DNA of 11,962 bases from an uncultured Acetatifactor sp. (GTDB taxonomy: Bacteria; Bacillota; Clostridia; Lachnospirales; Lachnospiraceae): NCBI RefSeq assembly GCF_910585425.1, contig NZ_CAJUCP010000095.1:1-11962 (forward strand). The letters are read 5' to 3'. Under the pieces are notes generated by a model. The model was given only the letters and a program-made list of their open reading frames with translations, made no database searches and was not told where the DNA came from. Position numbers and translations under genes: made by a program. Below are positions 6,622-11,962 of this stretch, in pieces. How positions within the stretch are numbered: position 1 is the stretch's first letter; each line of letters starts with the position of its first letter.

Positions 6622-7189
6622 AGGGGAGCATGCCCGCGATAAAGGCCTGGGTCAGGATATCGGCCACCACCTCTGCCGGAGCCTGGAAATCCTCCCTGCT
6701 CCATTTGTGAAGGACGCCAATCGTACTGCCGATTGAACAGGCAATCATGTAGGATACTTCTTCTTTGCTGTGCTCGGAAGGCTCCGTATCCTGCATGACC
6801 TTCGCCACATAGCGGTGCAGCATGGTGATGGATTTCTCAAAGAACCCGTCCCCTCTGGGGCTTCTGAGCAGATTGGCCAGAAACGGGTTCGTCCTGGTGT
6901 AGTCGCATATCGTCAGGAAAAAGGATTTGCACATATCGTGGTCATTCTTCGGATGGAACGTCTCCATGAGGGAGAAGATGTCCTGGATTGTCTTATCCTC
7001 AATGGCCGACACAAGAGCCGGAACGTTTTCGTAGTGGTTGTAAAAGGTGCTGCGCACCACTCCGGCTCTTTTTATGATATCGGACACCGTTATCTTGTCC
7101 ATGTCCTTTTCCTTCAGGAGCAAAAAGAACGCGTCATATATGGCTTCGTCAGCCACAAAATATCTTTCATCCTGTATCTCATGAGTCAT
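6611..7189 (-). CDS. TetR/AcrR family transcriptional regulator
   Basis: The 192-aa length is normal for the family. The N-terminal helix-turn-helix is at about 33-57, with ITVSDIIKRAGVVRSTFYNH followed by YENVPAL, close to the TetR consensus. The helical C-terminal part would bind a ligand and dimerise. The gene converges on the acyl ligase with an 11-base 3' overlap and is divergent from the flavodoxin gene. By position it may control the condensation/ACP/ligase operon, itself, or the flavodoxin gene. A palindrome overlapping its -35 box suggests autoregulation. The start at 7189 has only a weak upstream purine stretch (GGGAAAGGG, 11 nt away), so translation may be modest. Confidence 0.88.
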   Translation of the reverse strand: MTHEIQDERYFVADEAIYDAFFLLLKEKDMDKITVSDIIKRAGVVRSTFYNHYENVPALVSAIEDKTIQDIFSLMETFHPKNDHDMCKSFFLTICDYTRTNPFLANLLRSPRGDGFFEKSITMLHRYVAKVMQDTEPSEHSKEEVSYMIACSIGSTIGVLHKWSREDFQAPAEVVADILTQAFIAGMLPFMS

Positions 7190-7267
7190 GAAACAGCCGT
7201 ACCCTTTCCCTGGTTGACCTTTCCGTTGCCTGCCAATCCCCGACGCCTGTGATTCGTAAACAACTCC

Positions 7268-7300
7268 ATTCTACCTGAAAACCATGGGAAATGCAATTCC
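7268..7300 (-). promoter_or_regulatory. TetR gene promoter with overlapping palindrome (possible operator)
   Basis: On the minus strand TTGCAT (7291-7296), a 17-nt spacer and TAGAAT (7268-7273) make a plausible promoter. The -35 box lies inside the imperfect palindrome GGAAATGCAATTCC (7287-7300, 12 of 14 symmetric positions). This is the expected arrangement for an autorepressed TetR gene, and the site could also affect the divergent flavodoxin gene. The operator role is inferred. Confidence 0.4.
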
Positions 7301-7345
7301 ATTTTTATTGATGGCAGAAGGTTAGAACCGAAAGGAGACCGGAAA

Positions 7346-7954
7346 ATGTCCGTCTATGATATCACGTTCAGCCCCACCGGGGGCACAAAGAGAGTTTCAG
7401 ACCTGTTCACAGATGCTTTCTGCGGGCAGGGCAGCCACATCGACCTGACTGACCGCGGCATGGATTTCTCTGCTCTTTCCTTCCGCCAGGAAGACATCTG
7501 CATCGTGGCCGTCCCCTCCTATGGCGGGCGGGTTCCTGCCGCCGCGGCATCCCGGCTGGCCCGGATGAAGGGCAACGGGGCAAGGGCAGTCCTTATCGTG
7601 GCCTATGGGAACCGGGCCTACGAAGGCACTTTCGCGGAGCTGCAGGATGTCCTGGAGAATGCGGGGTTCTCCTGTACGGCGGCGGCTGCCGTAGCCGAGC
7701 ACTCTATCATGCGCCAGTACGCAGCCGGACGCCCAGACGCGGAGGACGGGAAAGAGCTTGCTGCCTTTGCCGCATCCGTCCGCGCCAAGCTGGACTCCCC
7801 CTCCAGACAGACGCCACCTGCCCTTCCCGGGAACCGAATCCGATTTTCCTGGTTCATGTGCTTTTGGTTTGTCTGTATTTTCTTTGACATATATACCTCA
7901 TTTCTACTGCGGACATGGGGTATATATAATACCTGTAACAGGAACGGAGTGTAA
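7346..7954 (+). pseudogene. Truncated EFR1-like flavodoxin/ferredoxin gene
   Basis: The first 164 residues look like the flavodoxin half of the clostridial EFR1 family: an FMN phosphate loop FSPTGGTKRV (8-17), VPSYGGRVP (56-64) lining the flavin, IVAYGNRAYEG (84-94), and the linker PALPGNR (158-164). In that family PGNR is followed by a two-cluster ferredoxin with CxxCxxCxxxCP motifs. Here it changes abruptly to an unrelated hydrophobic tail (IRFSWFMCFWFVCIFFDIYT, then to a stop), with no iron-sulfur ligands. The break is near 7838, where base composition also changes. The ribosome binding site AAAGGAG (7331-7337) is intact, so a flavodoxin-only protein could still be made, but electron transfer to the lost ferredoxin half could not occur. 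Family membership is from recall of the motif order. Confidence 0.7.
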
Positions 7955-8172
7955 GACTAAATTCAGCCCAGAGTGGAATTTACTTTTTCATTTAACCTTC
8001 AGTGGAAGCATTTCAAAAAAGGCTTGCATTTTCCTGAAAATCATATATACTATCTTTATACCGATATTTTCACGTCAAGTGAATCTTTTTATCATGCATG
8101 GCTCGTGGCCATGGTATTGGCGTATCGCCGAATTATCATTGAGGAATGTTACAGGAGAAGGGAGAATTGCAT
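7838..8172 (+). promoter_or_regulatory. AT-rich junction region and promoter of the DUF2325 gene
   Basis: This stretch is markedly richer in A/T than the sequence on its left and encodes only the out-of-frame tail of the truncated flavodoxin gene. It holds a plausible promoter, TTGCAT (8024-8029), a 16-nt spacer and TATACT (8046-8051), giving a leader of about 115 nt. A TATAAT without a good -35 box is at 7925-7930, and a TTGACA at 7884-7889 is 35 nt from it, too far to pair. No inverted repeat marks an element end at 7838. Confidence 0.5.
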
Positions 8173-9909
8173 ATGGCAGAGAAGAGAGGAACTATTGTGT
8201 ATGAAGGGATCCGGAAAGTAATCAATGGGAAGGCGATTTTCATGCGCCAGTGCCTGTGCTACAAGGAAGTCGTAAAGATGGTCGTGAAAAGCTTGGAGGA
8301 AGGTACACTGCCTGGCGGGCTGCAGCACGATGCGTTATACCTGCGGGACAGGGGGGTTGCCAGCCTGACATTTTATGAGAAGGACCTGGAGGAGCTTTTT
8401 GACCGGCTGTTCCTGGGAAAGCTGGCCAGGTTCAAAAAGGAATCGAACGACCAGATTTATGAGCTGTACACGCTGCCGATGTCCCGAAACGGGGAGGAAA
8501 TCGAGCTGGATGTCACATATCCAATGGTCTACGGCATTGTCAACAATGACAGGTGCAGGGCCGCGATCGCGGCAGAAATAACGGAACGGGACGAATATTA
8601 CGCATGCTATGAGCAGTCAGGATATAAAAACCCATACTTTGAAGGCTTTTTCCGGGCGGAACAAATCTGGGACGCCCGCCTCTTACTGGGACTGTTGGAC
8701 AGGCTGCGCCGGGACAGGGAGGATGAGGGCTGCTACCGCCAGCTAATGAGGATCATTTATGCCGGATACGGCCATATTAAAAGACAGATCAAAACAAGGA
8801 ATGTGATAACCGGGACGATGGCGAAGGAAATCCTGGGCAGGGATATCCCGGACGAGAATGCCATGCTGCCTACGGTAAGCAGAATGATGCTGCTGATGGT
8901 GATGGCCGAGGACATGGGAATCCCCTATGAATGGGATTATAATACGCTGGTGATGCTCCATTTCTTCGAGAGCGCCATTGACCAATTGACGAACGGGGAG
9001 AGGGCCTATGGGGATCTGAACGATTTCGATACAGATCAGACGGAATTTTTCCAGCAATATGACGAAAAGTATTTCTCGCACAGCTCCCTGCTTGGGATGC
9101 TCCGCGAAGGCGGGCTGGAGCAGATGTCCGACCTGGCGCTGCGGGTTTTCGGCCTGTATCAGATGAGCCCGAGGAAGTTCTGGGGATATGACCTTTCAGA
9201 GGAAGAGACCAGATGCCTGATACGGCAGCGTGAGCGGTGGTCGCAGCGCACATATGCCACAGGGCTGATGCTGGCACAGCTCTGCAAGTACATCCGGCAG
9301 CTGGAGGAGCAGTCCCTGCTGGCTTCGAAAGACTACGCGGGAATGCAGATCCAACTCACGCAGCGTGAAAAGGAGGAAATCCGCCTGCGGCAAAAGCAGA
9401 AAGAAAGGGAGCTGGCGCAGCTTGCTGCAGAAAAACGCGGGCTGCAGAATACGATTTTGAAACAGGAGCAGGAACTGCGGAGACTGCAAAAGCAAGCGGC
9501 CGGACAGAAACAGCAGATAGCCGAGCAGCAGACTGAGCTGGGGGAAATGCGCTCCTATCTCTATTCCCTGAGCGAAGGCTGGGAGGAAGGGAACGCGGAA
9601 GCCCACGCTGAGACAAAGCTGTCCGAATGGAGCGAACAGAAAGTGCTCGTGGTGGGCGGGCACACCAACTGGCAGAATAAACTGCGGGAGCTTTTCCCGA
9701 AATGGCAATTTATCTCTGCAGGCCAGAACAACCTGGACGATAAGATGATAAGGGGAAAGGACTGTATCATATGCAACACGGAAGTCCTGGCACATTCCTG
9801 CTACTATAAGATATTATCCGGCAGGAAAAAGCGGCAGAAATTATGCTATGTGCACAGCAATAATATCCAGAAATGCTTACGGGAGCTGGCTCAGCAGCTG
9901 GGAGGCTGA
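8173..9909 (+). CDS. Coiled-coil protein with C-terminal DUF2325-like domain
   Basis: I prefer the ATG at 8173 (GAAGGGAG 7 nt upstream) over the in-frame ATG at 8146, whose only upstream purines are too close; this gives 578 aa. Residues 1 to about 360 are a mixed alpha region that I do not recognise. About 370-465 is a long coiled coil rich in Gln, Glu, Lys and Arg (LTQREKEEIRLRQKQKEREL and following). The end (about 491-575) has VLVVGGHTNW, a central D-CIICNTEVLAHSCYY segment and a final CYVHSNNIQKCL, which together match my memory of DUF2325, a small Rossmann-like domain of unknown function. There is no signal peptide or membrane segment. It stands alone between a truncated gene and an AT-rich accessory region, so a role in genome conflict is possible but not shown. 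Confidence 0.7.
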   Translation: MAEKRGTIVYEGIRKVINGKAIFMRQCLCYKEVVKMVVKSLEEGTLPGGLQHDALYLRDRGVASLTFYEKDLEELFDRLFLGKLARFKKESNDQIYELYTLPMSRNGEEIELDVTYPMVYGIVNNDRCRAAIAAEITERDEYYACYEQSGYKNPYFEGFFRAEQIWDARLLLGLLDRLRRDREDEGCYRQLMRIIYAGYGHIKRQIKTRNVITGTMAKEILGRDIPDENAMLPTVSRMMLLMVMAEDMGIPYEWDYNTLVMLHFFESAIDQLTNGERAYGDLNDFDTDQTEFFQQYDEKYFSHSSLLGMLREGGLEQMSDLALRVFGLYQMSPRKFWGYDLSEEETRCLIRQRERWSQRTYATGLMLAQLCKYIRQLEEQSLLASKDYAGMQIQLTQREKEEIRLRQKQKERELAQLAAEKRGLQNTILKQEQELRRLQKQAAGQKQQIAEQQTELGEMRSYLYSLSEGWEEGNAEAHAETKLSEWSEQKVLVVGGHTNWQNKLRELFPKWQFISAGQNNLDDKMIRGKDCIICNTEVLAHSCYYKILSGRKKRQKLCYVHSNNIQKCLRELAQQLGG

Positions 9910-10107
9910 CATCACATCGCGAATAGAAGTCCGTCTATCGTCTCACAAAAGCCTCTTTCATCCATAACTAGAATCACGCCCGGCCATGCAGGACATCCCG
10001 GAAGAGAAGGTGGCGGAAGCGGCCGGACGCTGCAACGCCGGGCCTCCAGTCGTTTCGAAGCAAACCAGCTTCACCGAGGTCCGGCAAAATCTTCAGAATC
10101 TTCCCAC
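9910..10107. other. Intergenic region with a possible decayed ORF
   Basis: A short GC-rich patch (about 9980-10045) separates the DUF2325 gene from AT-rich sequence. A plus-strand reading from the ATG at 9986 (MQDIPEEKVAEAAGRCNAGP onward) stays open for about 58 codons and runs into the 3' end of the opposite-strand gene. It has no ribosome binding site, so it looks like a remnant, if anything. An imperfect 24-bp palindrome centred on TGCA lies at 10021-10044. I see no terminator with a T-run for either flanking gene. Confidence 0.3.
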
Positions 10108-10740
10108 CTACATACCACATCCAGCCACATTGAAATCATACGTATCTTCCCTCGGATTCTTATAACCCTCAAACGCCTCTACCCTCACGAGCGAAAAAAA
10201 GAATCCAAAGTTGGAATTCGGTCTCTCCAATGCCTGCTTCCGCGCATATCCTTTCACTGACAGCAGATACTTTCCGGAAGGAACCTCATATTTAAAACTC
10301 GAGTATAGTCGATTTCCATCCAATGTCTGATACGAGTTGTCAGTTCCGGAATAAAAGCACATTATTCCATATGGCGTTTTGTATGTACCTTCCTTACCGC
10401 TATACTCCTCTTCCTGAAACGTATAAAAAGAACCGATATCAGAAATCCACAGACTATCCTTAATTTCAATATTGAATCCGTCATACTCCATTCTCTCTTC
10501 CCATGCATCATCAAAAGGTACATCGCTTCCTTCTAATTTAATGACATAATCTATGGAATTAATCCCTGCAAAAGGAATCCAAATGCCCTCCTTCTGCGCA
10601 TCTAAATAAAAGTCCTTATTCTTTTGAAATTTCTCCAAGAGTTTTTTGGTCCGAACTCTTTTTTTCTTTAAAAAATCCTGTAAGACCTCCAATGAAAATA
10701 CACATATCCCATAACTTCCGGTACTCAAAATTTTATCCAT
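10108..10740 (-). CDS. Hypothetical protein, possible immunity-type protein
   Basis: I do not recognise this 210-aa protein. It begins with about 50 residues of predicted helix rich in Lys (LKKKRVRTKKLLEKFQKNKD). The rest is rich in aromatic and acidic residues and looks like beta-strand (for example EYSGKEGTYKTPYGIMCFYS and SSFKYEVPSGKYLLSVKGYA). No signal peptide, membrane helix or catalytic motif is visible. The start is firm: AGGAGG lies 8 nt before the ATG. It is the last gene of a minus-strand run of small genes. A soluble, acidic, aromatic-rich protein in such a run is typical of immunity proteins left behind by polymorphic toxin loci, but this is only a contextual guess. Confidence 0.7.
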   Translation of the reverse strand: MDKILSTGSYGICVFSLEVLQDFLKKKRVRTKKLLEKFQKNKDFYLDAQKEGIWIPFAGINSIDYVIKLEGSDVPFDDAWEERMEYDGFNIEIKDSLWISDIGSFYTFQEEEYSGKEGTYKTPYGIMCFYSGTDNSYQTLDGNRLYSSFKYEVPSGKYLLSVKGYARKQALERPNSNFGFFFSLVRVEAFEGYKNPREDTYDFNVAGCGM

Positions 10741-10752
10741 AGCTGTTGCCTC

Positions 10753-10905
10753 CTATTTTTCAGCTTCACATATGCTATCACGCGCTGCTTTTTTCCGGGC
10801 TGCCTCCATTCTCTCCGCCATTTCCTTCAGTGCGTTGTCTGGTCTTTCGGGGAAATCGGAGGAAGGATGTTGTAGTTGTTCCATACCATAGCCGGTCCAG
10901 TTCAC
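10753..10905 (-). CDS. Small 50-aa protein with GTG start
   Basis: The reading frame starts VNWTGYGMEQLQHPSSDFPE and ends with a charged helix (LKEMAERMEAARKKAARD). It begins with GTG, which overlaps the TGA stop of the 61-aa gene (GTGA), with AAAGGA 6 nt upstream, a translationally coupled arrangement. The stop is 12 nt before the ATG of the 210-aa gene. The composition is protein-like and the frame is well placed, so I think it is real. It may alternatively be the displaced end of a longer protein joined to the 61-aa frame by a frameshift. Function unknown. Confidence 0.55.
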   Translation of the reverse strand: MNWTGYGMEQLQHPSSDFPERPDNALKEMAERMEAARKKAARDSICEAEK

Positions 10906-11087
10906 GCTTTTCCTTTGAGTAGCTGTATCTCCTCCTTAACTCCAAAAGGGTCATTATGCCATCTCTTCCAGTCGTCCATATATCTTCCGTCATCGTCAAA
11001 CTCATAATATTGTGTTTCATATTCCAGATAGATCCCTTTATTTTCTACTTTGCGGCAGAATTCTTCGATTTCCTTTCGGGTGGGCAT
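10902..11087 (-). CDS. Small acidic 61-aa protein
   Basis: The sequence MPTRKEIEEFCRKVENKGIY followed by a strongly acidic and aromatic middle (YYEFDDDGRYMDDWKRWHND) reads as a real protein. AGGAGAAAAGAAAG lies upstream of the ATG, with the core about 13 nt away, which is loose. The upstream frame stays open without a good start, and another frame just upstream (ATG at 11178, MDYIQQITKQLNKCPARLPA onward) also looks protein-like. The whole may be a frameshifted or deleted longer gene, such as a toxin C-terminus. It is followed by the overlapping 50-aa gene. I recognise no family. Confidence 0.55.
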   Translation of the reverse strand: MPTRKEIEEFCRKVENKGIYLEYETQYYEFDDDGRYMDDWKRWHNDPFGVKEEIQLLKGKA

Positions 11088-11272
11088 ATAGGAAACTTTC
11101 TTTTCTCCTGTAAGCGATTGCAGGAAGCCTTGCCGGACATTTATTCAATTGTTTTGTAATCTGTTGTATGTAGTCCATTTTGAGTATCCTTTTCATAAGT
11201 ATTTTCATAATGCTGCCTGAGTACGCTAAACACTTTTCTGACCAGAAATGATTGCACTGCGGATAATATGTC
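11088..11272. other. Intergenic stretch with possible gene remnant
   Basis: The only protein-like segment is on the minus strand from the ATG at 11178 (AAAGGA about 9 nt upstream), open to 11038 and overlapping the 61-aa gene out of frame. It could be the start of a gene that a frameshift has split. No promoter or terminator is convincing here. Confidence 0.3.
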
Positions 11273-11360
11273 TTATCGGAAGCAATCCCTTCGCTTCCGA
11301 TAAAAGGCGCGTTCTTTGCGCCGCATTCAACTATAGGAAGCTGCACTTGCTTCCTATAGT
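11273..11360. repeat. Cluster of three hairpins with two related stems
   Basis: Hairpin A has the 11-bp stem TTATCGGAAGC (11273-11283) and GCTTCCGATAA (11293-11303). Hairpin B is GGCGC (11306-11310) and GCGCC (11318-11322). Hairpin C has the 12-bp stem ACTATAGGAAGC (11330-11341) and GCTTCCTATAGT (11349-11360). A and C share the stem core TATnGGAAGC, with C-G in A replaced by T-A-type pairing in C, a compensatory change. No T-run follows on either strand, so these are not standard terminators. A REP-like repeat, a small mobile palindromic element or a structured RNA are the options. Confidence 0.6.
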
Positions 11361-11404
11361 CTCCCGCTTCCCCAGTGCCTTTTTTCACATAGCGCTTGCT
11401 GTTT

Positions 11405-11962
11405 TTACTTTCCATATCTTTTTAACGCTTCCATCATTTTCCACAGATTGCAACCAATATTATCAACCAACTCACTCTCATTGCCTGAAAATTTCTTTGC
11501 CTGCTCAACAGCCTTGTCTATGTAGGGCATATAATTTTTTGCAAAATTAATTCCGCTCTTTCCATGATGTGCTCTTTCAGAGACCTCTTTACTTACAAAT
11601 GTATGCTGTTCGGATACTTTTCTGTTTTCCTTAATTTCACTTAAGCAATCACCAAATTCCTCCTCTATATCTGATAGATGCATTAACAGCCAAAACTCAA
11701 AGCAAGGATTTGCAATATAACATTTATAATGGTTATCTCTGCAATGCTCAATGCATTCGAACATATTAGATTCTGAATGAGTCTGCATATCTCTATCTAT
11801 CAATACAGCAAATTCATCCAATCCTTTATTGTACTTTTTCAAGTATTTCCGATAATTAATATCATAGCCGATTTTTCTCAATTCAGTAACAAACACATTT
11901 CTTTGCTTTTTACTATGAAACACAACCTGCCGGGTAGCCAAAAAAGCGCAGACTGCCCCTGT
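11405..11962 (-). CDS. RloB-family protein, C-terminal part (runs off the right edge)
   Basis: The frame is open to the window edge, so the N-terminus is missing; 185 residues are visible. The apparent TTG start at 11941 is only an internal codon, since the codons before it are also open. Two features identify the RloB family: an acidic strand FAVLIDRDMQ, equivalent to the DxD of its TOPRIM-like fold, and the hallmark NPCFEFWLLMH. RloB genes are known next to a large AAA/SMC-like ATPase (RloA), and related pairs include the AbiL abortive-infection system. The partner would lie to the right, upstream on this strand and outside the window. The gene is distinctly AT-rich compared with the left half, a sign of transfer. 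Frame and family are good; a defence role is inferred. Confidence 0.75.
   Translation of the reverse strand, partial: TGAVCAFLATRQVVFHSKKQRNVFVTELRKIGYDINYRKYLKKYNKGLDEFAVLIDRDMQTHSESNMFECIEHCRDNHYKCYIANPCFEFWLLMHLSDIEEEFGDCLSEIKENRKVSEQHTFVSKEVSERAHHGKSGINFAKNYMPYIDKAVEQAKKFSGNESELVDNIGCNLWKMMEALKRYGK

Noticed and set aside
9196..9795. Minus-strand 199-codon frame opposite the coiled-coil region
   Set aside because: Leu/Phe-rich sequence is the expected antisense of Gln/Glu/Lys-rich coiled coil; no start signal.
11038..11415. A 125-codon minus-strand frame overlapping the RloB stop and the hairpin cluster
   Set aside because: It reads through both arms of the hairpins, giving an unlikely protein, and its start has no ribosome binding site. 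Only its last part (from 11178) looks protein-like.
1..11962. tRNA, rRNA, CRISPR arrays, insertion sequences
   Set aside because: No cloverleaf or rRNA segment, no regularly spaced direct repeats and no transposase motif were seen on either strand.

Overview
The window looks like a chromosomal segment from an anaerobic Firmicute, most probably a Lachnospiraceae-type gut Clostridium. Three things point this way: strong AGGAGG-type ribosome binding sites, a clostridial PyrE-like phosphoribosyltransferase ending in a CxxC/PIDA tail, and an EFR1-like flavodoxin. The assignment is by recognition only. Bases 1 to about 7840 are fairly GC-rich and mostly metabolic. From about 7840 rightwards the sequence looks like an accessory island, and it becomes clearly AT-rich after about 10100.

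Layout. (i) 62-907 (+): a cytosolic polysaccharide-deacetylase-family protein, preceded by a 15-bp inverted repeat. (ii) 930-1116 (-): a broken N-terminal remnant of a FAD-dependent oxidoreductase, with a one-base frameshift inside the Rossmann motif. (iii) 1324-1965 (-): an orotate-phosphoribosyltransferase-like gene with a clear promoter, a terminator and a leader of about 155 nt carrying a 14-bp stem and mutually exclusive pairings. (iv) 2255-3217 (+): an alpha/beta hydrolase transcribed divergently from (iii), with its own promoter and terminator. (v) 3380-6621 (+): a tight three-gene operon of a free-standing condensation-domain protein, an acyl carrier protein and an AMP-forming acyl ligase. 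It meets a TetR-family regulator (6611-7189, -) tail to tail with an 11-base overlap. (vi) 7346-7954 (+): a flavodoxin-domain gene that loses its expected ferredoxin half at about 7838. (vii) 8173-9909 (+): a large coiled-coil protein ending in a DUF2325-like domain. (viii) 10108-11087 (-): a small operon of a 61-aa protein, a 50-aa protein (GTG start overlapping the previous stop) and a 210-aa protein of immunity-like character. (ix) 11273-11360: three adjacent hairpins, two of them near-copies with a compensatory base-pair change. (x) 11405-11962 (-): the C-terminal part of an RloB-family protein that runs off the right edge.

How the genes may work together. The best candidate for a dedicated biosynthetic system is (v). 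The ligase would activate a carboxylic acid as an acyl-adenylate and load it on the carrier protein, and the condensation-type enzyme would transfer it to an amine or alcohol. The TetR protein is the obvious candidate regulator, and the alpha/beta hydrolase a possible accessory enzyme. The right end (DUF2325 protein, possible immunity cassette, hairpin element, RloB) looks like a conflict or defence-associated accessory region beginning where the flavodoxin gene is cut.
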